Shown: piece by piece, positions 19,498 through 28,558 of the stretch | Layout: each line of letters starts with the position of its first letter | How positions within the stretch are numbered: position 1 is the stretch's first letter | From: Pedobacter nanyangensis | GTDB lineage: Bacteria; Bacteroidota; Bacteroidia; Sphingobacteriales; Sphingobacteriaceae | DNA length: 64,000 bases | Assembly: GCF_003313505.1 (NCBI RefSeq) | Contig: NZ_QMHO01000005.1 | Coordinates: 186,001 to 250,000 of the forward strand | Direction of reading: 5' to 3' | Program-made: the position numbers and the translations under genes | The notes under the pieces: model-generated | The model's database searches: none | Told to the model about the DNA's origin: nothing | Seen by the model: the letters and a program-made list of their open reading frames with translations, nothing else

Positions 19498-19712
19498 TTT
19501 TTACCACCCAAGACATTTTACTTCATCCAATACATAGTCCCCTAAAATGTTCTAAGAGTGTTTGTGGAGATGGTTCAAAAATAAAGCTTAATGTCCCTTA
19601 ACGCCTTAATGGTGCATAAATCTAAAATGCTTCAAGGTGCCTAAAGAGGTTTAATAAATCCAGCACAAAAGATTCCCCGAAACTCGGAATGACAAAAATG
19701 CCGCTAACAACC

Positions 19713-20933
19713 CTACTTAAACCTTATCGCTTTCAGCGGACTAATCCTGCTTACCAACATCGACGGCACAATGAGCACCAAAGTACAGGTTACTACGGTA
19801 GCCAAATTCAACCAAAGCACATCTTTTAAATGTAGTTCTATAGGCACATGATCTAGATAATAATTTGTTTGGTCCAGCTTAAATACATGAGTATTTTGTT
19901 GCAAAAAGCACAGCCCCAGGCCCAAAATATTGCCCAGCAATAAGCCAATTCCCACAAGGTAAATGGCATTGTATAAAAATATCTTCATCATACTGCCGTT
20001 ACTCATTCCCATAGCCTTTAACATTCCAATCATGTTGGTCCGCTCCAAAATCATAATCAACAAAGCGGTAATCATGTTAATCACCCCTACAATAAGCATC
20101 AAAATCAATAACACCCTTGTGTTAACATCCAATAGTGACAGCCAAGTAAAAATTTCGGGGGTGCTTTCCTCCACCGATCTCGACCGTAGTTTCATTTCCA
20201 AATTGTCATAAATTTCATCGGCAACGGGTTTAAGCTGTTTAAAATCCTTAATACGAACTTCTATGCCTCCGGTTTGTTGCGGTAGCCAGTTGTTCAACCT
20301 CCTGATCAAGCCAATGTCACCAATCACAAACCCTTTGTCAATACTTTCTATACCAATGCGATAAATCCCTACAATAGTGAGCTTTCTTTTTCTGGGCGGG
20401 TTTTGCACAAAGTGCATAATGAAACTATCGCCAGTTTTAAGCATTAAGCGGTTAGCTGTATATTCAGAAATAAGCACCTGTTGAGCCGACTTGGTGGTAT
20501 CCGCAAAATCAATAACGGTACCGCTTACCAAATGCTTTTTGATATAATGCCAATCGTAGGTACCATCTATACCTTTAAAGTTAATCCCTTCTACTTCGCC
20601 ATTGGCAACAATAATGGCTGGCTTGGTGGCAAAAGGGTAAAAAGAAGCTACCTGTTTATTGTGCTTGAGGCTTTTTATTGTGGTGTCATTCGGAATAAAT
20701 GGTGATTTCTCAAAAGAACCGTTCAAATCGAACCTGTAAATTTGAACATCGCCAATAAACCCCCTTACCTTATCCTGTATTTCTGTTTTAAAACCTTTGA
20801 TAATGGCAATGGAAAGGATCATGACCGCCAGGCTCAGCATTACGCCAGCAATGGCAATGCGTACAATAAGCTTTGAAAAGGTTCTTTCAGCTTTTAAGGA
20901 AATACGGCTCGATATAAAATATTCTACGTTCAA
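19713..20933 (-). CDS. FtsX-like / LolC-LolE-type ABC permease
   Basis: A 406-residue inner-membrane protein with the lipoprotein-releasing topology: an N-terminal helix (IAGVMLSLAVMILSIAIIKGF), a large periplasmic domain of about 240 residues, then three helices. The start of the FtsX domain, LLDVNTRVLLILMLIVGVIN, and the motif ERTNMIGMLKAMGMSNGSM near residue 300 are diagnostic. LolC/E proteins pull lipoproteins out of the inner membrane, which fits a genome rich in lipoproteins. No ATPase lies next to it, so it must borrow one encoded elsewhere. Confidence 0.85.
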   Translation of the reverse strand: MNVEYFISSRISLKAERTFSKLIVRIAIAGVMLSLAVMILSIAIIKGFKTEIQDKVRGFIGDVQIYRFDLNGSFEKSPFIPNDTTIKSLKHNKQVASFYPFATKPAIIVANGEVEGINFKGIDGTYDWHYIKKHLVSGTVIDFADTTKSAQQVLISEYTANRLMLKTGDSFIMHFVQNPPRKRKLTIVGIYRIGIESIDKGFVIGDIGLIRRLNNWLPQQTGGIEVRIKDFKQLKPVADEIYDNLEMKLRSRSVEESTPEIFTWLSLLDVNTRVLLILMLIVGVINMITALLIMILERTNMIGMLKAMGMSNGSMMKIFLYNAIYLVGIGLLLGNILGLGLCFLQQNTHVFKLDQTNYYLDHVPIELHLKDVLWLNLATVVTCTLVLIVPSMLVSRISPLKAIRFK

Positions 20934-21010
20934 CTTTTTGCAATAAATTGTAATTTAGCAAAAATGCTAATTCAATTTCGATTTAGCCTAAACATGCTTA
21001 AAACCTGAAA

Positions 21011-22261
21011 ATGAACAAGCCAATCCTACTGTTTAAAATTCTGTTAACTGTTTTTACGTTTACAGCTTGCGGCCAAAACAGCAAAAAAACGCAAAAAACA
21101 AAACCAACCGTTAAACAAAACCAAATTGCCGGCAGTACATTTAAAACCGGTGCCGAGCAAACCGAACTTTATTTGCCCCTATTAAAAGGCAAACGTGTAG
21201 GTATGGTGGTTAATCCAACTTCTGTAATAGGCAAAACAACTACCGTTGACAGCTTGTTGAAGCGTGGTGTAAAAATAGTAAAGATTTTTGGTCCTGAGCA
21301 TGGTTTTAGAGGGAATGCTAGTGCAGGGGTTCATGTAAGTAACGAAATAGACACTAAAACAGGCATCAAAGTGGTTTCTCTTTACGGAAAACAAAGTACG
21401 CCTAGCAAAGAAAATTTAGCAGACATTGATGTGATGATCTTCGACATCCAAGATGTGGGCGTTCGTTTTTATACCTATATCAATACTTTGCAGCGTGTGA
21501 TGGAGGCCTGTGCCGCCAATGGCAAGGAGGTGATGATCTTTGACCGGCCAAACCCTAACGGTTTTGTAATTGACGGCCCAATTTTAGATCCCAAGTACCA
21601 ATCAGGCGTTGGCATACAACCCATTCCTGCGGCACATGGCCTAACGGTAGGTGAATACGCACATATGCTAAACGGCGAAGGTTGGCTGAAAGGCAAATTG
21701 AAATGCAAGATAACTGTGATCAAAAATGCCAACTACAACCACGATATGCCTTATGAGCTTCCAGTTAGCCCATCGCCAAACTTAAATACCCCACAATCTA
21801 TTTTATTGTACCCTAGTATATGTTTGTTTGAAGGCGTGTATATAAATCATGGTAGGGGCACTAAATCTCCTTTCACCATTTTGGGCGCACCTTACTACAA
21901 GGGCATTTATGATTTCTCCTTTACCCCAACGGGCATTAAAGGCATGGCCGAAACACCTATTTTTAAGGATGAGATTTGCTATGGCATCGATTTAAGGAAT
22001 TATGACACTTCTATTTTCAGAAAAACCCGTCAAATCAACATCCAATGGATGATAGCGCTTTATCAAAAATCTCCTAAAAAAGAAACCTTCTTTGATTCGA
22101 AATTGAGCAACCAGATGCTCCCTATCGAAAAGCTGATTGGTGTTGGCAATTTTAGGCAACAGATTATGGCCGGCAAAAGTGAAGCTGAAATTAGAGCGAG
22201 CTGGGAGCCAGGCTTGAGCAAGTACAAAGAAATGAGGAAAAAATATTTGTTATACCCTTAG
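21011..22261 (+). CDS. DUF1343 / NamZ-type exo-N-acetylmuramidase-like lipoprotein
   Basis: A 416-residue exported protein. The signal peptide ends in TFTACGQ, a lipobox with Cys20. After a Lys/Thr linker come the family blocks GKRVGMVVNPTSVIGKTT, IFGPEHGFRGNASAGV, IDVMIFDIQDVGVRFYTYI, EVMIFDRPNPNGFVIDGP and the C-terminal GTKSPFTILGAP. The founding member (NamZ of Bacillus) removes terminal N-acetylmuramic acid from peptidoglycan fragments, so a role in cell-wall recycling at the envelope is likely. It is a single gene divergent from the LolC/E-like permease. Confidence 0.88.
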   Translation: MNKPILLFKILLTVFTFTACGQNSKKTQKTKPTVKQNQIAGSTFKTGAEQTELYLPLLKGKRVGMVVNPTSVIGKTTTVDSLLKRGVKIVKIFGPEHGFRGNASAGVHVSNEIDTKTGIKVVSLYGKQSTPSKENLADIDVMIFDIQDVGVRFYTYINTLQRVMEACAANGKEVMIFDRPNPNGFVIDGPILDPKYQSGVGIQPIPAAHGLTVGEYAHMLNGEGWLKGKLKCKITVIKNANYNHDMPYELPVSPSPNLNTPQSILLYPSICLFEGVYINHGRGTKSPFTILGAPYYKGIYDFSFTPTGIKGMAETPIFKDEICYGIDLRNYDTSIFRKTRQINIQWMIALYQKSPKKETFFDSKLSNQMLPIEKLIGVGNFRQQIMAGKSEAEIRASWEPGLSKYKEMRKKYLLYP

Positions 22262-22270
22262 TTGGAACAA

Positions 22271-22356
22271 GGATAAAGGAGCAAAGAGTAAAGAGTAAAG
22301 AGTAAAGAGCAAAAGGCAAACTTCATCTTTATTCGCTGCTCTTTGTTCTTTTATCC
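22271..22356. terminator. Long imperfect hairpin between convergent genes, with internal tandem repeat
   Basis: An 18-base arm at 22271-22288 pairs with 22339-22356 (two G-T pairs on one strand). The 50-base loop holds three tandem copies of AGAGTAA plus variants. It fills the gap between the stops of the NamZ-like gene (+) and pcm (-) and probably terminates both. Confidence 0.65.
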
Positions 22357-22359
22357 AAA

Positions 22360-23025
22360 TTACCAAGCCTGGTCGCCTACCAGCGGTACAAACCTAAAGG
22401 TATCTAGTTCTATTCTATCATATTCGTTTTCGCTCACACGGATCACGGTAATCATCTTCTGCGATTTCTCATCACCTACCGGAATTACCAAAATCCCGCC
22501 GATTTTTAACTGCTTTAACAATATTTCAGGCACAAAAGGAGCTCCGGCAGTTACAATAATCTTTGCATAAGGAGCATGTTCCTCAATTCCCTTGGAGCCG
22601 TCGCCCAAGAAAAAATTGGCGTGATAGCCCATTCCCGGCAATACTTTGATGGTACGTGCATACAAATTCTCCTGCCTCTCGATAGTGTACACGTTTGCGC
22701 CAAGTTCCATCAAAATACAGGTTTGATAACCAGAACCTGTGCCAATTTCCAGCACTTTATCTCCCTTTTGGATATGTAGCAGCTCTGTTTGATAAGCAAC
22801 GGTATAAGGCTGTGATATGGTTTGCCCATCCCCAATTGGAAAGGCGATATCCCTATAGGCTTGGTTCCAAAAGGTTTCATCGAAAAAGAAATGACGAGGC
22901 ACCTTCCCTATTGCCCTGAGCACTTTTGCATCAGAGATCCCCCGCTCTTTTAAGATTTCTACAAGTTTCTTTCTTGCACCTTTTTCCCGATAATTATCTA
23001 CAAACTTATAAGCCATTTGTGCCAA
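22360..23025 (-). CDS. pcm: Protein-L-isoaspartate O-methyltransferase
   Basis: A 221-residue cytoplasmic repair enzyme that methylates isoaspartate with S-adenosylmethionine. Conserved pieces: VPRHFFFDETFWNQAYRD near 43, FPIGDGQTISQPYTVA near 62 (family hallmark), the SAM-binding VLEIGTGSGYQTCILME near 92, and KIIVTAGAPFVP near 155. The length is normal. It is transcribed alone toward the hairpin at 22271-22356. Confidence 0.95.
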   Translation of the reverse strand: MAQMAYKFVDNYREKGARKKLVEILKERGISDAKVLRAIGKVPRHFFFDETFWNQAYRDIAFPIGDGQTISQPYTVAYQTELLHIQKGDKVLEIGTGSGYQTCILMELGANVYTIERQENLYARTIKVLPGMGYHANFFLGDGSKGIEEHAPYAKIIVTAGAPFVPEILLKQLKIGGILVIPVGDEKSQKMITVIRVSENEYDRIELDTFRFVPLVGDQAW

Positions 23026-23167
23026 AAATAGCTTTAAAGTCCGTATTTAACCAAATTAGCCGACATATTTTTTACCAACATCATTTCCCCAAAGCAGCGT
23101 AGGCAAGGCAATTCTCAGCCTATTAACTTATTAGCATTTTTTAGCGCAATCGGTCGCAAATATTTTA

Positions 23168-23175
23168 TACTTTTG
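23168..23175 (+). promoter_or_regulatory. Candidate Bacteroidota -7 element
   Basis: TACTTTTG matches the TAnnTTTG -7 consensus of Bacteroidota sigma factors and sits 19 bases before the ATG at 23195. No convincing -33 TTG was found at the right distance, so the call is weak. Confidence 0.4.
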
Positions 23176-23194
23176 TTAACCCAACAAAATTTGC

Positions 23195-23878
23195 ATGAAT
23201 AGAGTTATACTTGTTATTGTTTCATTGTTCATTAGCGTTTCAACATTTGCCCAAATTGACGGAAACTACAATTATAGTATTGGTATCAAAGGTTACAGCC
23301 TTGTTCAAATACCAAAAATTCTGCAACAAAACAATACCGACGATTACACCACCATGTGGCTAAACGGCGGCATGATCAAGCTTAACGATAACCAGATAGC
23401 TTTTAGGATTGGCGGCCATTATTATTATAAAAGGAACTTGACTTTTGACAACCAATGCGAAACCTGCGAAACAGCCAAAGGGAATTTCAGCGACTTCTCC
23501 ATTAAACTGGGTTTCGAAAAGAACTTTAACTATTCTGTAATACAACCTTATTTTGGTTTCGATATAGGTTTTAGGGCAAGTAATTTTAAAGGAGATATTC
23601 ATTCCAAAAGCACTTCGAGCCCAACAAATGGCTATGCTGCCAATTCGAGCAAAAATGGCGCTACTTTTTCTCCAGTACTGGGCATTAAAGTTAATGCCCT
23701 AAAAAACCTAAGTATTTTTGCCGAATCAACACTGGATTTTTTCTACGCTTATGAGCGCCAGGAAACGGTACTGAACGACGCCGCGAAAACCAGAACATTT
23801 GCCAAATACAACAAGCTGGAAACTCTACTTAATCCTGTATCCGTAGGAATACAATTCCATTTAGTAGGCAAAAACTAA
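23195..23878 (+). CDS. Outer-membrane beta-barrel protein, unknown role
   Basis: A 227-residue protein with a standard signal peptide (MNRVILVIVSLFISVSTFAQ). The mature chain has alternating aromatic and polar residues typical of an eight-stranded barrel (for example FRIGGHYYYKRNLTF, then FSIKLGFEKNF and YFGFDIGFRASNF) and ends with VSVGIQFHLVGKN, a typical last strand. A Cys pair QCETCETA near residue 88 may form a loop disulfide. The 3' end overlaps the priA stop on the other strand by 4 bases. Confidence 0.75.
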   Translation: MNRVILVIVSLFISVSTFAQIDGNYNYSIGIKGYSLVQIPKILQQNNTDDYTTMWLNGGMIKLNDNQIAFRIGGHYYYKRNLTFDNQCETCETAKGNFSDFSIKLGFEKNFNYSVIQPYFGFDIGFRASNFKGDIHSKSTSSPTNGYAANSSKNGATFSPVLGIKVNALKNLSIFAESTLDFFYAYERQETVLNDAAKTRTFAKYNKLETLLNPVSVGIQFHLVGKN

Positions 23879-26349
23879 TAAGGATCTACGTCTATTTGCG
23901 TAATTACGCTCCTGAATTCTTTTTGGGCATTAAAATCCCTAATGGTATCCAGCAAAACCGTTTTTACCTTTTGCATGGCTGCTGTTCGCTCAATTTTTAG
24001 GATGATCTGTTTGATGTAGTAATTTCTAATGCGTGAAACCAAAGGCTGTTCAGGTCCCAACACCCTTTTGCCTAGCTGTGCTTTGAGGTTATTGGCCAAA
24101 GTTTGCGCGGCGAGGTTGAGCACATCAGCATCCTTATGTTTAACGTTAATGAAAATCAATCTTGAAAAAGGTGGATAATGGAATTGCTTTCTTTCCTCCA
24201 GTTCATCTGCATACATTTGCTCGTAATTATTTTCCATTACCTGCTTAATAATTCGATGATCATCGGCGTAGGCCTGAATACATACCTTTCCCTGTTTGTC
24301 CCTGCGTCCTGCCCTTCCCGCTACTTGGGCCAGCAATTGATAGCTTCGTTCAAATGCCCTAAAATCCGGAAAATTAAGCAGGGTATCTGCATTAATTACT
24401 CCAATAAGGCTCACATTCTCAAAATCAAGCCCCTTGGCCACCATTTGGGTACCAATAAGGATATCGTTTTTCTTTTCCTGGAAATCGCTAATGATCTGCT
24501 GCATCCCATTTTTGGTACGCGTACTATCCAAATCCAAACGGGCTATCTTGGCTTCTGGAAAAATCAAGCTCAATTCTTCTTCGATACGCTCGGTTCCAAA
24601 ACCCTTTTGCTCTACGTGCACTGAGCCACAGGCTGGGCATACATTGATACTGTTTTGATGATACCCGCAATAATGACAATGTAATTTACCACTAGATTTA
24701 TGGTAGGTTAAACTCACATCGCAATTCACACATTTTGGTGCATAACCACAGGTTGCGCAAATCAGGATGGTAGCATACCCCCTACGGTTTTGAAACAGGA
24801 TCACCTGTTCATTCTTTTCCAAGGCTTCTGCAATATCATCTACCAGTACGCTTGTAAAATAAGAGGTCATTTTTTTGCGCTTGGTTTCTTCAGCAATGCT
24901 TACCACTTGCTGCAAAGGAAGCTGAACGCCACCAAAACGTTCCTGAAGTTGCACTAAACCATATTTATCTGTTTTGGCATTATAGTAGCTTTCCAAAGAT
25001 GGCGTAGCAGAGCCCAAAATCACCTTTGCCTGGTGCAGGTGCGCCAAAAAAACCGCGGCGTCCCTAGCTTGGTATCGGGGTGCCGGATCATACTGTTTGT
25101 AAGAGTTTTCATGTTCTTCGTCAACCACTACCAATTTCAAATCATGAAAAGGCAACAGTACCGCCGACCTTGCGCCCAGCACAACTTGATAGGCACCGCT
25201 CAATACTTTGTTCCAGATCTCTACTCTTTCGTTATCATTAAATTTGGAATGGTAAACGCCAATTTTATTCCCGAAGTAAAGCTTTACACGCTCCACAATC
25301 TGTGTAGTTAACGCAATTTCTGGCAGTAAAAAAAGTACTTGTCCGCCTTTGGCAATAGCTTCTTCTATTAATTTGATATAGAGTTGGGTTTTGCCAGATG
25401 CGGTAACCCCGTGCAACAACACTACATCCTTATGTTGAAACTGCTGGTTTACCTGATCTAAAGCGGCTTGTTGATGTTCGCTGAGTTTAAAATTAACGTC
25501 AAATATTTCTCCATCGCTGCTTAACCTGCTTACCGGTCTTTTCTCAACATAAAATATCTCTTTATCCACCAAAGCCTTTAATGCAGCTTGCCCGCAAGCA
25601 CTTTCTTCAATTAACTGGCTCTTAGACACATACCCCTTATCCTTGCTTAATTTCAGGTATCCCAACAAAGCATCCAATTGTTTTGGTGCTTTTTCCAGCT
25701 GGGCAAACAACTGACGAAGGTTTTCCTCTTCCAGATAAAAGCTATTGAGCTTTACGAAAGATTTGAGCAATGGTTTGTATTTATCTACCACTTCCTCAGC
25801 GGCAATAATAACCTCTTTAGCAATTAACGAATTAACGATGGGATAAACCGTTTTTTGGCCCAATAAACCTGCCACTTCATCTACACTGATGCGATGTTGT
25901 TTGTGCAATACCTCTACAATGAGCTGTTCTTTATCGCTCAGTTCCACCTCCTGGGGCTGCTCGTCTTTCAAAAGCAGTACTGTTTCGCTGGCCAACTTCA
26001 AACCTGTAGGCAATGAGGCCGCCATTACATCGCCTTCATTACATAAATAATAAGCGGTAATCCATTCCCAAAATTGAAATTGCTTGTTGGTTACCACCGG
26101 ATGGTCGTCTACCACATCAATCACATATTTTGCCTGATAATGTTCAGGCGGATTGGTGCCAATACTTTTCACCAAAGCCGTATAAATTTTATGCTTGCCA
26201 AACTGCACTACCACCCTTTTACCTACGGCAATGGTTTCATTAAGCTCAAACGGAACCCTGTAGGTGTAGTTGATGGCTAATGATAGCGGTAACACAACTT
26301 CAACAAATAGCGTTTCCCGCTCTGAAAAATCTGATGTTGCAAACTGCAT
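23875..26349 (-). CDS. priA: Primosomal protein N' (replication-restart helicase PriA)
   Basis: An 824-residue superfamily 2 DNA helicase that rebuilds replication forks. Walker A is GVTASGKTQLY near residue 315; the DEEH box is in VVVDEEHENSYKQYDPAPRYQARD near 410 (shown in two pieces: VVVDEEHENSYKQYDP and ARYQARD-like continuation). A zinc-binding region with CATCGYAPKCVNCD and HCHYCGYH plus CPACGS lies near 530-580; helicase motifs GTQMVAKGLDFENV and QVAGRAGRRDKQGKV follow. The upstream DUF423 gene stop overlaps its ATG (TAATG), so translation is coupled. Confidence 0.95.
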   Translation of the reverse strand: MQFATSDFSERETLFVEVVLPLSLAINYTYRVPFELNETIAVGKRVVVQFGKHKIYTALVKSIGTNPPEHYQAKYVIDVVDDHPVVTNKQFQFWEWITAYYLCNEGDVMAASLPTGLKLASETVLLLKDEQPQEVELSDKEQLIVEVLHKQHRISVDEVAGLLGQKTVYPIVNSLIAKEVIIAAEEVVDKYKPLLKSFVKLNSFYLEEENLRQLFAQLEKAPKQLDALLGYLKLSKDKGYVSKSQLIEESACGQAALKALVDKEIFYVEKRPVSRLSSDGEIFDVNFKLSEHQQAALDQVNQQFQHKDVVLLHGVTASGKTQLYIKLIEEAIAKGGQVLFLLPEIALTTQIVERVKLYFGNKIGVYHSKFNDNERVEIWNKVLSGAYQVVLGARSAVLLPFHDLKLVVVDEEHENSYKQYDPAPRYQARDAAVFLAHLHQAKVILGSATPSLESYYNAKTDKYGLVQLQERFGGVQLPLQQVVSIAEETKRKKMTSYFTSVLVDDIAEALEKNEQVILFQNRRGYATILICATCGYAPKCVNCDVSLTYHKSSGKLHCHYCGYHQNSINVCPACGSVHVEQKGFGTERIEEELSLIFPEAKIARLDLDSTRTKNGMQQIISDFQEKKNDILIGTQMVAKGLDFENVSLIGVINADTLLNFPDFRAFERSYQLLAQVAGRAGRRDKQGKVCIQAYADDHRIIKQVMENNYEQMYADELEERKQFHYPPFSRLIFINVKHKDADVLNLAAQTLANNLKAQLGKRVLGPEQPLVSRIRNYYIKQIILKIERTAAMQKVKTVLLDTIRDFNAQKEFRSVITQIDVDPY

Positions 26350-26735
26350 TATTTATCTTTTAATGCGGCTAAAAACAAACACACCCAACCCAAAATAAAG
26401 CCTAATCCGCCAATTGGTGTTATAGGGCCCAAAATATTGGCAAAAGAGAAGTGATAGGCATCTTTAACAGCCAATAGGTACAACGAGCCCGAGAATAGCA
26501 CAATTCCCAAAGTGAAAAAGAAAAACGACAATGCAATAAGTTTATTTTTGTACCTGGCAAAAGTAGACAGGTACAATATAGCGAAAGTATGATAAAACTG
26601 ATATTCTACACCTTTTTGCCATATTTCCAATTGATTTGGAGCGATGATGTTTTTTAGCCCATGTGCTCCGAAAGCACCAAGTACTACAGCAAGCGCACCA
26701 AAAAAGGCAGCGGTTAGGATGATTCTTTTGTTCAT
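26349..26735 (-). CDS. DUF423 membrane protein (YgdD-like)
   Basis: A small inner-membrane protein of 128 residues with four helices. The motif FGALAVVLGAFGAHGLKN near the N-terminus and GPITPIGGLGFILGW at the end are the conserved ends of DUF423. An in-frame ATG four codons upstream (26747) is possible, but MNKRII at 26735 matches the family start. Function is unknown. Its stop overlaps the priA start. Confidence 0.88.
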   Translation of the reverse strand: MNKRIILTAAFFGALAVVLGAFGAHGLKNIIAPNQLEIWQKGVEYQFYHTFAILYLSTFARYKNKLIALSFFFFTLGIVLFSGSLYLLAVKDAYHFSFANILGPITPIGGLGFILGWVCLFLAALKDK

Positions 26736-26817
26736 GAGCAACGGCATTAAATAGCGCTAAATTAACAAAATGCCTCTATAATCTCGCTAATCATAAAATT
26801 AAATTAAATTTGCCTAC

Positions 26818-28386
26818 ATGGTTATGAAAAAAATCTACATCATATTAATTGTATTGGTGCTTGGCGTAACAGGCATGGCATATCTTTATTTCTCAAATTT
26901 AGATAAAGAAAGTAGCCCTTCCGACATTTCCCTAAACCTTGTATCTGCCAATGCACCAATTATTTTCACTTTTGAAAACGACAAAGGCTTTTACGATATT
27001 CTTGGCCAACAAACCGTAACCAATGATATTTTGGGAGCGGAAAAAAGCAATTTGCTCAAAACTTTGAGAACGCTTATTTCAAACAATACCAGTTTAAACC
27101 ATTTAATAGATGGAGAAAAGATCACTATTGGATTTTTGCCTACCTCAGCCAATCGAGTGGATTTTATTATCGCCACGCAAACCAAGGCGAAAAAATTTGA
27201 CCATACCGTTCTTAACCAGCTAAATGCTACAGTTAAACAAGAAGGCAGCGCATATCACATTAAGTTTGGCGATACTAGCGAGTGTTTCATCTCCATCATC
27301 AATAAATCCATTTTTCTTTCCAACAATAAAAAAGCATTAACCATGCTTGGCACAACCAAACTCCCCAATAATGAGTTTGCTGAGTATATCAAGCAAAACA
27401 ATAGGTTTAGCAAAAATACACTGGCCAATGTTTACATCAACTACAAACAGTTGCCCTCACTACTGAAAAACATCCTTAATACCAATTTAACCGGTGAGCT
27501 CAACATATTTAACAAACAAGCAGCCTACGCTTCCTTAAACTACAACTTTAGCAGCGATAAATTACTGCTCAATGGATATACCCAAATTAACGACGCCCAA
27601 AACTATTTCAGGCTTTTTGTTGACCAAAAAGAGCAAAAAGTAAATATCGACCAACTTTTTCCTGAACAAACCGCCAACTATACGCTATTCAGCATCAATG
27701 ATTACGCCATTTGGCACAAAGCACTAAAAGTTTGGCAAAAGAGCAAAAAAGAGGATGAAAAGATTGCGGAACAACTTCATAATATCAACGAAAAATATCG
27801 AATAGACATCGATCAGACCTTCCCAAAATATTTCAATAAACAATTTGCCACCCTGGAGCTTAAAAGTGGGGAGAAGCTGGGTATCGTGGAAATTAAAAAC
27901 GGCGACAAACTTGGCCAGTTACTACTGGATTTAGGTAGTGATTACGCTCCGGATATCAGAATTTTCAAAGAAACTGATTTACTTTACAATTATTTTGGCG
28001 AACCCTTCAAGAAATTTGAGCGCCCTTTTTACACCATTATCGATAACCATTTAGTGGTGGCCAATTATGCCAGCACTATCCAAGTATTTTTAAATGCGTA
28101 CAAAAACGACCACTTACTGGTAAATACGGATAGCTATAATGCTTTTAAGGACCAAATTTCAAGCGCCACAACCATTGCCTTTTACGTTAACCACAAAAAC
28201 AGCCATGACATTTTCGGCAAAAACTTAAAAGCTCCTTATTATAAGCAATATAAATCTGAAAAGGGCGTTAAAAACTACAATGCTTTTGGCTACCAGCTAT
28301 CTGCCGATAACGGAAAATTTACGAGCAATATTTTACTGCTCAAAAACCAAACAAAAACGGATACGATTAAGTTTAGTGGAAATTAA
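26818..28386 (+). CDS. Large hypothetical protein with N-terminal membrane anchor
   Basis: A 522-residue protein with one N-terminal helix (IYIILIVLVLGVTGMAYLYF) and no lipobox, so it is probably anchored in the inner membrane with a periplasmic body. The body is rich in Asn, Lys and aromatic residues, mixed alpha/beta, with no recognisable catalytic motif. A second ATG (26824, MKKIYII) is an equally good start. A TAAATTTG sequence at 26805-26812 is very close to the ATG and could be a -7 element for a nearly leaderless message. No family is recognised. Confidence 0.75.
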   Translation: MVMKKIYIILIVLVLGVTGMAYLYFSNLDKESSPSDISLNLVSANAPIIFTFENDKGFYDILGQQTVTNDILGAEKSNLLKTLRTLISNNTSLNHLIDGEKITIGFLPTSANRVDFIIATQTKAKKFDHTVLNQLNATVKQEGSAYHIKFGDTSECFISIINKSIFLSNNKKALTMLGTTKLPNNEFAEYIKQNNRFSKNTLANVYINYKQLPSLLKNILNTNLTGELNIFNKQAAYASLNYNFSSDKLLLNGYTQINDAQNYFRLFVDQKEQKVNIDQLFPEQTANYTLFSINDYAIWHKALKVWQKSKKEDEKIAEQLHNINEKYRIDIDQTFPKYFNKQFATLELKSGEKLGIVEIKNGDKLGQLLLDLGSDYAPDIRIFKETDLLYNYFGEPFKKFERPFYTIIDNHLVVANYASTIQVFLNAYKNDHLLVNTDSYNAFKDQISSATTIAFYVNHKNSHDIFGKNLKAPYYKQYKSEKGVKNYNAFGYQLSADNGKFTSNILLLKNQTKTDTIKFSGN

Positions 28387-28439
28387 CGTTTAACTTATTT
28401 GATAAATCATGAGAAACTGCTTAAAATAGCATAAATTAT

Positions 28440-28475
28440 AAAGGTTGGTTTAATGGAAATATCAAACCAACCTTT
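28440..28475 (+). terminator. Perfect 12-bp hairpin after the hypothetical protein
   Basis: AAAGGTTGGTTT (28440-28451) pairs exactly with AAACCAACCTTT (28464-28475) around a 12-base loop. No long T run follows, so it may be a weaker terminator or an RNA-stabilising structure. Confidence 0.6.
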
Positions 28476-28558
28476 AGGCCAAAGAACAACATTTTCGTGG
28501 TGCATGTACGTTCAAAATTGAAATAGTTTCTTTAATTTATGCCCAAACAGATCGTTTT

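Noticed and set aside
22343..22570. 75-residue plus frame near pcm
   Set aside because: Antisense to the 3' end of pcm and within the terminator hairpin region.
24178..24624. 148-residue plus frame
   Set aside because: Antisense to the priA helicase domains; no independent support.
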